Shown: in pieces, positions 8,525 to 17,096 of the stretch | Layout of the letters: the number at the start of each line of letters is the position of its first letter | Numbering within the stretch: the first letter of the stretch is position 1 | Source of the DNA: Planctomycetota bacterium | GTDB lineage: Bacteria > Planctomycetota > Phycisphaerae > Phycisphaerales > UBA1924 | Assembly: GCA_963204725.1 (NCBI GenBank) | Contig: CAUJHH010000018.1 | Span: 1-64,000 of the forward strand | Direction of reading: 5' to 3' | DNA: 64,000 bases | Notes under the pieces: model-generated | Database searches by the model: none | Seen by the model: the letters and a program-made list of their open reading frames with translations, nothing else | What the model was told of the DNA's origin: nothing | Translations under genes and position numbers: made by a program

Positions 8525-10423
8525 TCACTCCTTCACCTTGAACTCCGCGTCGATCACATCGTCATCCTTCTTGCCGGAGTCGCTGCCGCCGACTCCCGAG
8601 CCGGATGCGTCCGCGGTCTGGGCCGCCGCGGCCTCGTAGACCGCCTTGCCGAGCTCCATCGACGCGTTCTCGAGCTCCTTCATGGCGCGCTCGATGGGGT
8701 CCTTCTCCTCGCCCTTGATCGCTGTCTCAAGCGCGGAGATGGAGTTCTCGACGCGGGCACGCCCCTCGCTCGAGATCTTGCCGCCGTGCTCCTCGAGGGC
8801 CTTGCGGCTCTGGAGCACCATCGCGTCCGCACGATTCTTCAGGTCGACGACCTCGCGCCGCTTCTTGTCCTCCGCCGCGTGGATCTCCGCGTCACGCTTC
8901 ATCCGCTCAATCTCATCCTTGTCGATGCCGCCCGAGTTGGTGATCTTGATGTCTGCCTTCTTGCCGGTCCCCTTGTCCGCCGCAGTGACGGTCAGGATGC
9001 CGTTGGCGTCGATGGCGAACTCCACCTCGATCTGCGGCGTGCCGCGAGGTGCGGGCGCGATCCCGGAAAGCTCGAACTGGCCCAGCGTGCGGTTGTCCTT
9101 GGCGAACTCTCGCTCGCCCTGCAGGACGTGGATCTGCACGCTCGTCTGGCTGTCCGCCGCCGTCGAGAAGGTCTCCTTCTTCGATGTCGGGATGGTCGTG
9201 TTGCGCTCGATCAGCTTGGTCATCACGCTGCCATAGGTCTCAACGCCCAGTGAGAGGGGTGTCACGTCGAGCAAGAGGACGTCCTTGACGTCTCCCATCA
9301 GGACGCCGCCCTGGATCGCGGCACCGATGGCCACGACCTCATCGGGATTGACGCTGCGATTCGGCTCCTTGCCAAAGATCTCCTTGGCAATCTGCGCCGC
9401 CTTGGGCATGCGGGTCGAGCCACCGACGAGGACGACCTCATCGAGCTTGCTCGCGTCGATCTTCGCATCGGCGAGCGCCTTCTTGCAGGGCTCGCGGAGA
9501 CGCTGGAAGAGGTCGTTGGTGAGCGACTCAAACTTCGCGCGGGTGATCGAGACCTGCAGGTGCTTGGGACCGGTCTGATCCGCCGTGATGAACGGCAGAT
9601 TGACCGTCGTCTCCTGCATGGTCGAGAGCTCGATCTTCGACTTCTCCGCGGCTTCCTTCAGTCGCTGGAGCGCCATCGCGTCCTTGCGGAGGTCGATCCC
9701 CTCCTTCTTGCGGAACTCCTCGGCGATGAAGTCGATCAGCATCTGGTCCCAGTCGTCGCCGCCGAGGTGGGTGTCGCCATTGGTGCTGAGCACCTCGAAG
9801 ACACCATCACCGATATCGAGGATCGAAACGTCGAACGTGCCGCCACCGAGATCGAACACGGCGATCTTCTGGTTCTTCTTCTTGTCGAGGCCATAGGCCA
9901 GAGCCGCAGCGGTGGGCTCGTTGATGATGCGCTCGACCTTGAGCCCGGCGATCTCGCCCGCGTCCTTCGTCGCCTGACGCTGGGCGTCGTTGAAGTACGC
10001 CGGCACCGTGATGACCGCGCGATCGACCTTCTCGCCGAGATAGTCCTCGGCGGTCTTCTTGAGGTCCTGCAGGATGAAGGCCGAGACCTGCTGCGGAGTG
10101 AACTCACCCTGGTTGACCTTGACGTTCACGAACGCGTCCGGGCCGCCCATGATGGTGTAGGGGATGAGCTTCTCTTCGGACTCCACCTCGCTGTGGCGCC
10201 GGCCCATGAAGCGCTTGATGGAGAAGATCGTGTTGGTCGGATTCGTCACCTGCTGGTGCTTCGCGGGCTGGCCGACCAGCCGCTCGCCCTTGTCCGTGAA
10301 ACCCACCACCGAGGGGGTGATGCGGCTGCCGGAAGAGTTGATGAGAACCTTGGGGCTCCCGCCCTCCATGACAGCAACGCACGAGTTGGTCGTTCCGAGG
10401 TCGATTCCGATGATCTTGGACAT
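8525..10423 (-). CDS. dnaK: Molecular chaperone DnaK (Hsp70)
   Basis: The 632-residue protein is a full-length Hsp70: ATPase domain from [15 protein letters not shown], with [33 protein letters not shown] and [12 protein letters not shown], then the substrate-binding domain with the [11 protein letters not shown] linker and an acidic tail ending [13 protein letters not shown]. It refolds and holds client proteins in the cytoplasm through ATP cycles with DnaJ and GrpE, neither of which is in this window. The ATG at 10423 follows a GGGAG ribosome site and starts the protein at the conserved N-terminus; an in-frame extension to 10444 is less likely. No CIRCE element was seen in the 200 bp upstream, so heat control, if any, is by another route. 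Confidence 0.97.
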   Translation of the reverse strand: MSKIIGIDLGTTNSCVAVMEGGSPKVLINSSGSRITPSVVGFTDKGERLVGQPAKHQQVTNPTNTIFSIKRFMGRRHSEVESEEKLIPYTIMGGPDAFVNVKVNQGEFTPQQVSAFILQDLKKTAEDYLGEKVDRAVITVPAYFNDAQRQATKDAGEIAGLKVERIINEPTAAALAYGLDKKKNQKIAVFDLGGGTFDVSILDIGDGVFEVLSTNGDTHLGGDDWDQMLIDFIAEEFRKKEGIDLRKDAMALQRLKEAAEKSKIELSTMQETTVNLPFITADQTGPKHLQVSITRAKFESLTNDLFQRLREPCKKALADAKIDASKLDEVVLVGGSTRMPKAAQIAKEIFGKEPNRSVNPDEVVAIGAAIQGGVLMGDVKDVLLLDVTPLSLGVETYGSVMTKLIERNTTIPTSKKETFSTAADSQTSVQIHVLQGEREFAKDNRTLGQFELSGIAPAPRGTPQIEVEFAIDANGILTVTAADKGTGKKADIKITNSGGIDKDEIERMKRDAEIHAAEDKKRREVVDLKNRADAMVLQSRKALEEHGGKISSEGRARVENSISALETAIKGEEKDPIERAMKELENASMELGKAVYEAAAAQTADASGSGVGGSDSGKKDDDVIDAEFKVKE

Positions 10424-10625
10424 GTCATTCTCCCGTCTGGCCATCGTTCCGGTGGCCGCGACGTTTGGTGTTCGATTGATGGACAGGTTCAGCTGGCCGA
10501 CTGGACAAAAGCAAGGATCGTGCCACTGCCCAGCCCCCGGTCCTGAGGCGTAGGGGCGGGGTCGGCAGCGATCGACACGCGGGTGAGGCGAAAGGACCGC
10601 TCGCGACTGCCAATCTGGCAGCGTC

Positions 10626-12350
10626 TCACAGCCCCGGCGGCTTGACCTGGGTGCGCGACGCGAATCGATAGGCCGTGATGATGCCGAACGAGAGATACAT
10701 CCACGTTGTCAGGTCGTCGAACGACTGGCGAAGGTTCAGCCAGAAGTCCCGTCCGCGCCAGCCGTAAGCGAGAATGGTATTGGGCCCGGAGACCCCGACC
10801 ATGACAAGAACGGTCAGAACGGCGCACAGGATGCCGAGCCTGCGGGAGCCGATGCCGGCGGTCTTGATCGCCGCCCATCCGATGACAGCGCCGACCGGCC
10901 AGATGATGTTGTCGAGGCGGTTCCCGATCAGCCAGGCGCACGTCATCCACGCCGCACTCAGCGCGAGCGCGGTCGCAGGCGCCACAACCCACGCCGCCCG
11001 CTGGCGGCGCTCGGACGTGCCAATGTCCTTCGGGTCAGCCGGAACCACCCGTGCCGACGCCGGGCGGTGATGATCGAACCGCGTGGCGAGCTCCTCGAGC
11101 CGAGGGTCGGCCAACTCCGCCGCCGCTTGCCTCGGGGCTTTCTGCGAGGCCGTTCGATAGGCACGCACGCGATAGAGATACGACCGCATCGACTCGATCG
11201 CCTCGTCCGTCAGCGGCATGCCCAGCTGCGCATAGATCGCCCGAACGGTGCCCTCGGGGTCCGCGATAAGGTCCTGATAGCGAACGCGGCAGAGTCGATC
11301 CGCTGGAAGATCCGCTGACTCCTCGAGGAACTTCTCCTCAGTCCGAAGATACTCGCGCGTGATCTCCTCTCGCGATTCCGAGGCCGGCGGCGCGTCCTGC
11401 AGGTGGTAGATCGAGAGCCGCTCGTACATGGAGACGTTGGAGCGAACCACATCGCCCGGCTCGCGCGTAATGTGGATGAACTTCACGTTCTCGCCGAGCA
11501 TCTCGCGCAGCTCCGCGACTCGGGCCGTGTGGCTCGGGCTCTTGAGCAGGAGCACCCGCCGGGGCCTGAGCCGCGTGATCTTCCAGAGCAGCGACGCCTG
11601 CGACCGACGCCAGCGCGCGAGCTCCCGATCGCTCAGCCCCTCCAGCCCGTGGAATCTTGAGTAGTGAGCGTACTGCTTCGGGAGCAGAAACCGACCGGGC
11701 ATCGCCGAACAGAGCGACATATTCGAGACGCCGAAGTCGTCTTCCGCCGGCCAGTCGGGGCCGAGCGCAACGTCGTCCTGCGGGCGGCTGTTGGTGATGA
11801 ACGGCGTAAGCGCGAACCGCGCCAGCGTCCAAGAGACCAGCCACCCATGGGGCATGATCGACTGCGCCCAGATCGGCGTCTTGAACCGCCTGTCGCACGA
11901 GAGCAGGTACTGAAGATGCGTCGTGCCCGATCGAAAGTACCCGAGCACGACCACGGTGCCCGGCGCATGCTCAACGCGAGGCGTGCGCGACCGAAACTTG
12001 AAGAAGAGGATGGGCGCGAGCAGGAGACGCTCGGGCAGCGTCGCGCACGTGCCGAAGTAGGAGGTGAAGAGGTTGGCTGCGAGTCTCGGGAGATACGCGA
12101 CCTGCGCCGGCGCACGCCTGCTCACCAGCAGTCGGAGCCAGACATCAAGCGACGCAAGCGCCATGTAGTGCGGAACGGGGATCAGCTTCTGGAGCAGCGA
12201 GATCGTGCTCGTTCGCTCGCCGCCCGCTCGCGCACGGGGCTTGGGCTCCGCCCTGGTTGCATCCAGCGAGGGCGCAGCCGCGTCGCCACGCTCGGCGTCC
12301 GAGGGTGATCGGCTCTCGGTCGTCGATGGGGAGGTCGGCAGAGGATTCAA
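10626..12350 (-). CDS. Sulfotransferase-domain protein with C-terminal membrane helices
   Basis: The 574-residue frame holds a sulfotransferase domain at about residues 125-430. [14 protein letters not shown] (138-151) is the PAPS 5'-phosphosulfate loop and [16 protein letters not shown] the 3'-phosphate motif. After a short linker, the last 130 residues form about four hydrophobic segments, so the catalytic domain appears tied to the membrane. Likely role: sulfonation of a lipid, glycan or other envelope molecule, by family only. The first 45 residues are low-complexity and polar. The only start that keeps the whole frame is TTG at 12350; no clear ribosome site is seen and the next ATG (12164) would remove a plausible helix, so the N-terminus is uncertain. 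Confidence 0.8.
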   Translation of the reverse strand: MNPLPTSPSTTESRSPSDAERGDAAAPSLDATRAEPKPRARAGGERTSTISLLQKLIPVPHYMALASLDVWLRLLVSRRAPAQVAYLPRLAANLFTSYFGTCATLPERLLLAPILFFKFRSRTPRVEHAPGTVVVLGYFRSGTTHLQYLLSCDRRFKTPIWAQSIMPHGWLVSWTLARFALTPFITNSRPQDDVALGPDWPAEDDFGVSNMSLCSAMPGRFLLPKQYAHYSRFHGLEGLSDRELARWRRSQASLLWKITRLRPRRVLLLKSPSHTARVAELREMLGENVKFIHITREPGDVVRSNVSMYERLSIYHLQDAPPASESREEITREYLRTEEKFLEESADLPADRLCRVRYQDLIADPEGTVRAIYAQLGMPLTDEAIESMRSYLYRVRAYRTASQKAPRQAAAELADPRLEELATRFDHHRPASARVVPADPKDIGTSERRQRAAWVVAPATALALSAAWMTCAWLIGNRLDNIIWPVGAVIGWAAIKTAGIGSRRLGILCAVLTVLVMVGVSGPNTILAYGWRGRDFWLNLRQSFDDLTTWMYLSFGIITAYRFASRTQVKPPGL

Positions 12351-12411
12351 AGGTGGAGTTCCGAAGAAAGTCTGGAACGCAAGGGTACGCGGGCGGGACT
12401 CGGGGGCGTCG

Positions 12412-13251
12412 ATGCAAAGAGGAACGGATGACAGGCGATATCATGGGCCGGTGCGAGCTTCCGAAAGAGATCGGGAACAGAGGCGGCTCACGCGCGAGGT
12501 CGCGCGATCGGTCGATGCGCCCCCTTCACTCGTGCCCGTCTTCCACGAGCTCTTCGCGGGAATGCCTAGTCTCGGCAGCTCACCCCGGCGGCTCATCTCC
12601 ATGCTCCAAACCGCGGGGGTTGGACGCGGGGATCGGGTGCTCGATCTCGCGTGCGGCAAGGGCACGATCGCAGTGGAGATGGCGCGACGCCTCGGTTGCG
12701 AGGTGATCGCCGTCGATGGGTGTCGGGCCTTTCTCGACGAGGGTCGGCGTCGAGCAGAGCGGCTCGGAGTCGCCAACCGCGCTCGATTTGTTGAGAGCGA
12801 CGTGCGGGTGTTCGCCTCAAAGGCGGCACGCGGTCGCGATCGGTGGGATGTCGCGCTCATGATCGGTCTCCTGCCGATCGAGGAAGCCGCGCCGATGCTG
12901 CGTCGACTCGTGCACTCAGGAGGGCTCTACGCCATCGATGATGTCTTCCGCGATGAGCGGCTGCCAAAGGGACGCTCGGACTTTCTGTCCGTGCCGACCA
13001 GACACGACTGCATCGAAATCATCGAGGGACTCGGGGATCGAGTCGAAGCGGTGGACGTGGCGGCTCCTTCGCGGGTCCGGTCGCAGAATGCGTCGCTCTA
13101 TCGACGACTCGCGGCGAACGCCCGCGCCGTTCGAAGACGCGCCCCCGGACTGTCGCGTGACGTCGGTCTCTTTCTGGCAAATCAGCGTCATGCGAATTGG
13201 CTTATCGGTGGCCAGATGAGGCCCGCGATGTGGCTTGCAAGGCGGGCGTGA
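12412..13251 (+). CDS. Class I SAM-dependent methyltransferase
   Basis: The 279-residue protein has the Rossmann-type SAM-binding core. Motif I is VLDLACGKGTIAVEMA, the acidic end of strand 2 is in EVIAVDGCRAF, and a post-core segment YAIDDVFRDERLP follows. It transfers a methyl group from S-adenosylmethionine, and the substrate is unknown. The N-terminal 70 residues and a basic C-terminus lack a recognised accessory domain. ATG 12412 and GTG 12451 are both possible starts; neither has a strong ribosome site, and both give the same catalytic core. The gene is divergent from the membrane sulfotransferase with about 60 bp between them. Confidence 0.8.
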   Translation: MQRGTDDRRYHGPVRASERDREQRRLTREVARSVDAPPSLVPVFHELFAGMPSLGSSPRRLISMLQTAGVGRGDRVLDLACGKGTIAVEMARRLGCEVIAVDGCRAFLDEGRRRAERLGVANRARFVESDVRVFASKAARGRDRWDVALMIGLLPIEEAAPMLRRLVHSGGLYAIDDVFRDERLPKGRSDFLSVPTRHDCIEIIEGLGDRVEAVDVAAPSRVRSQNASLYRRLAANARAVRRRAPGLSRDVGLFLANQRHANWLIGGQMRPAMWLARRA

Positions 13252-13388
13252 TCGCACCCTGTTCGTGTTGGGGCAAATAAACCTGGATCTTCAGTGTTTT
13301 CCCTTGCATGGGACGGCGTCTTCTGGCTCACTGGTTCAGGTGGAGGCACCGAGTTCACTACGAGACGGACAATCCCAGGAGGTCGAAC

Positions 13389-14528
13389 ATGCCACGGTTC
13401 CATGCACCGCTCACGGCAATCGCGTTTCTCTCGCTCGTCTGCGGCACGACGCACGCGGACGTGACCTTCGATTTCACAAAGGGGCCCGGTCTCTTGGCGC
13501 TCGAAGCGACGGATCCCACCAAGGCCGCGTCGATCTACGACGGCGCGCTTCTGGCCGGTTCCATCTGGTCGGGGATTCTGAAAGACCGCGTGACCGTCCG
13601 CATCGAATTGGACTATGACCCCTCGCTCCCGGCGGTCGGCGGCGCATTCGGTGGGGGGATCGATCGGAGCTACCTCGCGGTGAAGGATGGAATCATCGCC
13701 GACGCCAAGTCCGGTATGGATCTGCTCTCTTCGACCAAGCTCCAGCCCGGCCCGTTCGTCGGAATGCGAATCAACGACACGACGATGGCAGTCCCACCCC
13801 CCGGTGCGGGATTCCTTCCCTACTTCGACGACGACGGCTCAGCGAACAACGAGACCATGTGGATCTCTCGCGCCAACGCCAAGGCCCTCGGCCTCCTCGC
13901 CGCCCACCACGTCGGCAGCGACGGAACACTCAAGTTCGGCGCCGCCGACTTCGACTTTGACTACGTCGGAGGCATCGATTCCGACGCCAAGGACTTCACA
14001 GGCACCGCACTCCACGAGATCGGACACCTCCTCGGCTTCTACAGCGGCGTCGACGGCGTCGCGTCGCTCCTGCCCCCGGAACTCGGCGGCATCGGAGGCG
14101 ACCAGGATGAGTACTGGCTCGTGAACACGCTTGATCTCTTCAGATACTCCCCAGAGTCCGTCGCCCTCGGCGAGTTCATCCCAGATCTCTCGCTCCCGAC
14201 GCCAGGGTCCTCCCCCTTCAGATACTTCTCGATCGACGGAGGAATCAGCCCGATGGTCCCGTTCTCCACCGGCAAGGCCCTCCTCGGAGATGGGAAGCAG
14301 GCGAGCCACTGGAAAGACGACGTCTTCGGCCCCTGGTGGGGACTGATGGACCCGACCCTCGGCGACGGTTTCCCGTTGACCGAGATGTTCCTCTCCTCAG
14401 CCGCCGGCGCTCCCTTTGATGTCTTCGCGCTCGACGTGATCGGCTGGGATCTCGTGCCCGCTCCCGGTGCAGTGGCGTTGCTGGGAATGGCGGGAATGCT
14501 GGCAGGACGGCGACGCAGGGTGGGATAG
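13389..14528 (+). CDS. Secreted zinc metalloprotease-like protein with PEP-CTERM-like tail (NF038122-type)
   Basis: The 379-residue protein has a signal peptide (residues 1-23), a beta-rich secreted region, and the metzincin-like motif HEIGHLLGFYSGVD at 209-222. There His209, His213 and a third ligand would bind Zn, and Glu210 is the catalytic base. The C-terminus is VPAPGAVALLGMAGMLAGRRRRVG, a sorting signal of the PEP-CTERM type. The combination matches the NF038122 family of PEP-CTERM putative metalloproteases. It would act outside the inner membrane after exosortase-like processing; no exosortase gene is in the window. The start is supported by an ideal AGGAGG six bases before the ATG at 13389. 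Confidence 0.88.
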   Translation: MPRFHAPLTAIAFLSLVCGTTHADVTFDFTKGPGLLALEATDPTKAASIYDGALLAGSIWSGILKDRVTVRIELDYDPSLPAVGGAFGGGIDRSYLAVKDGIIADAKSGMDLLSSTKLQPGPFVGMRINDTTMAVPPPGAGFLPYFDDDGSANNETMWISRANAKALGLLAAHHVGSDGTLKFGAADFDFDYVGGIDSDAKDFTGTALHEIGHLLGFYSGVDGVASLLPPELGGIGGDQDEYWLVNTLDLFRYSPESVALGEFIPDLSLPTPGSSPFRYFSIDGGISPMVPFSTGKALLGDGKQASHWKDDVFGPWWGLMDPTLGDGFPLTEMFLSSAAGAPFDVFALDVIGWDLVPAPGAVALLGMAGMLAGRRRRVG

Positions 14529-14583
14529 TGCATTCAGGTTTCAGAAATTATTGAAAGATCGCGGCCCCCGGCTATGCTTTTGC

Positions 14584-16023
14584 ATGACCACGATCGCGAT
14601 CGAAAGAACCGAGCGGGTGCCGCGGGTCACGGGGCGGCGTGACGTGCGCCTTGATGCCATCCGCGCCAAGGTCGAACGGGGCGAACGCCTCACCCTCGCC
14701 GATGGCGACCTGCTCTTCACCAGTCCGGATATCTGGACCGTCTGCGAGCTGGCCGATCTGGTCCGCCGCCGCCTGCACGGTGACGCCGCGTACTACAACA
14801 TCAACCGACACCTGAACTACTCCAACGTCTGCGCCCTCTCCTGCAAGTTCTGCGAGTTCTACGCCAAGGCCGGGGACGACCGGGCGTACACCCGCGACAT
14901 GGCCTACGTCCGCGACGAGGTCAAGAAGGCCGTCGAGTCCGGCGCGACCGAGATGCACTCGGTCGGTGGCCTGCACACGCAGCTCCCCTTCACCTACTAC
15001 ACCGACCTCGTCTCCACCATCCGCGACGAGGCCAGGAAGCAGGGCTCCGATCTCCACGTCAAGGCCTTCACCGCCGTCGAGATCGTCCACTTCGCGAAGA
15101 TGGCCAAGGTCTACAAGGGCGCGAGCGCACCCGGCGAGGAAGGCCGCGCAGCCCGACGCGAGGCCATCCGCTGGGTCCTCACCGAGCTCAAGAACGCCGG
15201 CCTCGGCTCCCTCCCCGGCGGCGGCGCGGAGGTCTTCGACGATCGTGTCCACGACGAGGCCTACAAGGGCAAGATCCGCTCCGATGTCTGGCTCGACGTC
15301 CATCGCGTCGCCCACGAGATCGGCCTCAACACCAACGCGACGATCCTTTACGGTCACATCGAGCAGCGCCGCGAACGCCTCGCGCACATGGACATGCTCC
15401 GACGCGCCCAGGACGAAGCGCTGGTGAGAATGGGCTACGAGGGAACGCACGGCCAGAGCCACGACACCACAGCGTCGCCAACGCGGCGCGATGAGCCGTC
15501 CGGCCACCTCGGCTATCGCGGCGATGAACAGAGCAATGCCCCCGTCATCACGCTCACCCGCACCGGCACGCCCCTCCCCGAGCACCTCGCCTTCGCCTCC
15601 ACGCCGTCGCACCGTCACGCTGTCAACCCGTCACTCTCCTGCGGCTACTACCAGACCATCATCCCGCTTCCCTTCTTCCCCGACGGGTGCGATCTCGAGC
15701 ACCTCCCCGGCCCGACGGGTCTCGAAAACCTGCGGACGCTCGCGATCGCACGCCTCATGCTCGACAACTTCCCGCACGTGAAGGCGTTCTGGATCATGCA
15801 GACGCTCCCCATGGCGCAGTTGATGCTGCAGAACGGCGCGGACGACATCGACGGCACCGTCGTCTGGTACGACATCACGCACGTCGGCGGCAGCAACACC
15901 CACCAGGAAGTCAACGTCGGCACGCTCCAGAAGGCCTGCCGCGAGGCGGGGTTCCGACCCGTCGAGCGTGACACGCTGTATCGGCCCGTCGTGCGTGATG
16001 GGAAGAAGTGGCGCGTCGGTTGA
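14584..16023 (+). CDS. mqnE: Aminodeoxyfutalosine synthase (radical SAM)
   Basis: MqnE joins 3-[(1-carboxyvinyl)oxy]benzoate to SAM-derived adenosine to make aminofutalosine in the futalosine route to menaquinone. The 479-residue protein shows the radical-SAM cluster CALSCKFC (C83, C87, C90). SVGGLHTQLPF, SLPGGGAEVFDD, and the C-terminal LARLM-type segments with GADDIDGTVVW are characteristic of MqnE rather than MqnC. It is about 90 residues longer than usual: a polar insertion at about 283-352 (rich in Thr, Ser, His, Arg) lies just before the conserved IIPLPFFP segment, and a smaller one is near 180-195. The remaining mqn genes are not in the window. The start is the ATG at 14584, 55 bp after the metalloprotease gene. 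Confidence 0.92.
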   Translation: MTTIAIERTERVPRVTGRRDVRLDAIRAKVERGERLTLADGDLLFTSPDIWTVCELADLVRRRLHGDAAYYNINRHLNYSNVCALSCKFCEFYAKAGDDRAYTRDMAYVRDEVKKAVESGATEMHSVGGLHTQLPFTYYTDLVSTIRDEARKQGSDLHVKAFTAVEIVHFAKMAKVYKGASAPGEEGRAARREAIRWVLTELKNAGLGSLPGGGAEVFDDRVHDEAYKGKIRSDVWLDVHRVAHEIGLNTNATILYGHIEQRRERLAHMDMLRRAQDEALVRMGYEGTHGQSHDTTASPTRRDEPSGHLGYRGDEQSNAPVITLTRTGTPLPEHLAFASTPSHRHAVNPSLSCGYYQTIIPLPFFPDGCDLEHLPGPTGLENLRTLAIARLMLDNFPHVKAFWIMQTLPMAQLMLQNGADDIDGTVVWYDITHVGGSNTHQEVNVGTLQKACREAGFRPVERDTLYRPVVRDGKKWRVG

Positions 16024-16063
16024 GTGTTGAGCCGGCCGCGGGCGGACGAGCGGGAGGGCTGTG

Positions 16064-16741
16064 ATGGGCGCGGCGCGATGGATGCGATGGGCGAACCGCG
16101 TACCCCCCGTCGCACGCTGGGCGATGATCCTTGCGGTGGGCTGGTCTCTGCTGCTCTGCCTGAGCGCCGCGCCATCGACTTTCTTCTCCGCACAGTTGTG
16201 GGGGAACGGGCTCTGTGCCGCGGTGTACGGAGCGATGCTGCTCGGGTCGCGCATGGACATGCGCGGTGTGTGGATGATGCCGATCTGGGTCGCCGTCGCG
16301 TTCACGCACTCGCTCTGGGCGATCGTCGCCGGAACCGCCGCGGAGGCGGCGCTCACCGTGCTCGGCCTGGCCGGCACGCGGAGCGCCGGGGTGCCCCTCA
16401 TCATTGGCATCGGCGCGGTACTGCTCCTCGTGCTGGTGGTCGTGAACCGGCACGCGTGGTCGCTCCTGCCTCTTGCCGTCGGCATCACGCTCGCGGCAGC
16501 ATTCGCGTCATTCACCACTGGTTCGATCCGCCACTCCGCGTGGTTCGGGCCGTGTGTCGGGACCATCCTCCTCGGCGTGCTCTGCTCCCTCGCGTGGGGC
16601 ATCGTGCTCGTCCGTGCACGCGCGGCGTCGATCAACGCAGGCCGATGCCCCTCATGCGGCTACGACGCGAGCGATGTCTACACCGGCCCCTGCCCCGAGT
16701 GCGGCAAGTACCGGGATGAAACCAAGGATGGGTTGTTGTAA
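16064..16741 (+). CDS. Membrane protein with C-terminal CPxCGYD...CPEC ribbon
   Basis: The 225-residue protein has five or six hydrophobic segments filling residues 20-190, then a cytoplasmic-style zinc ribbon with C195, C198, C210 and C213 (CPSCGYDASDVYTGPCPEC). I do not know a function. The ribbon closely resembles that of the small protein at 38478-38873, suggesting a lineage-specific family in which the ribbon is attached to different membrane parts. GTG 16061 and ATG 16064 are adjacent; GGGAGG ends six bases before the ATG, so I chose the ATG. It follows mqnE by 40 bp and could be co-transcribed. Confidence 0.75.
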   Translation: MGAARWMRWANRVPPVARWAMILAVGWSLLLCLSAAPSTFFSAQLWGNGLCAAVYGAMLLGSRMDMRGVWMMPIWVAVAFTHSLWAIVAGTAAEAALTVLGLAGTRSAGVPLIIGIGAVLLLVLVVVNRHAWSLLPLAVGITLAAAFASFTTGSIRHSAWFGPCVGTILLGVLCSLAWGIVLVRARAASINAGRCPSCGYDASDVYTGPCPECGKYRDETKDGLL

Positions 16742-16920
16742 GAAGCGGACTCCTTGAAACCCCTCTCCGCCACCGCAAGACGACGACTCGCGTGCCGCCG
16801 CAGGTCGGGCCTCTCCAAGACGAATGATGCGCGTCGATCGCATCTCCCAAGTGCACCGCGGCTTCTCATTCCGAGCGTCCCGGACGGTCCCGACTCCACG
16901 CCTCCATGCATTTCTGGCCC

Positions 16921-16950
16921 TGTCACTCCGTCACGGTGTCACTCCGTCAC
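16921..16950 (+). repeat. 14-bp direct repeat
   Basis: TGTCACTCCGTCAC occurs at 16921-16934 and again at 16937-16950, separated by GG, giving a 16-bp period. The function is unknown; it could be a pair of protein-binding half sites or simple slippage. Confidence 0.7.
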
Positions 16951-17022
16951 TGCTCCACTCTCTTTTTTCCTCTTCCCCTATCCCCTTCTCCCCCAATGAC
17001 TTCCATTATTTGTTCCAACAGA

Positions 17023-17044
17023 CACTGACAGACGTCTGTCAGTG
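17023..17044. promoter_or_regulatory. Perfect 22-bp palindrome, probable operator
   Basis: The left arm CACTGACAGAC is followed directly by its exact reverse complement GTCTGTCAGTG. Uninterrupted dyads of this size are typical binding sites for dimeric repressors such as the TetR family. It lies 52 bp before the start codon at 17097, where a repressor would overlap the promoter or the start of transcription. No T-run follows, so a terminator is unlikely. No TetR-type gene is present in the window. Confidence 0.65.
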
Positions 17045-17096
17045 ACAAACCCACCCCGCGCTTGCATCGGGCCCGCCGCGCCGTACATTCGCTCCC

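Larger units (their letters stand above)
16742..17096 (+). other. Intergenic region of 355 bp with repeat and operator-like palindrome
   Basis: No gene is supported here. From left to right it contains a 14-bp direct repeat (16921-16950), a pyrimidine-rich tract on the plus strand (about 16952-16994), and a perfect 22-bp palindrome (17023-17044). Base composition is visibly lower in GC near the palindrome than in the flanking genes, as expected for a promoter region of the gene starting at 17097. Confidence 0.6.

Noticed and set aside
10424-10625. CIRCE or other heat-shock operator before dnaK
   Set aside because: No TTAGCACTC-N9-GAGTGCTAA-like dyad was found; only a 6-bp hairpin (10607-10621) near the next gene's stop.
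14572-15618. Minus-strand frame of 348 codons over mqnE
   Set aside because: Antisense to a recognised radical SAM gene; product is Val/Gly/Asp-rich without domain.
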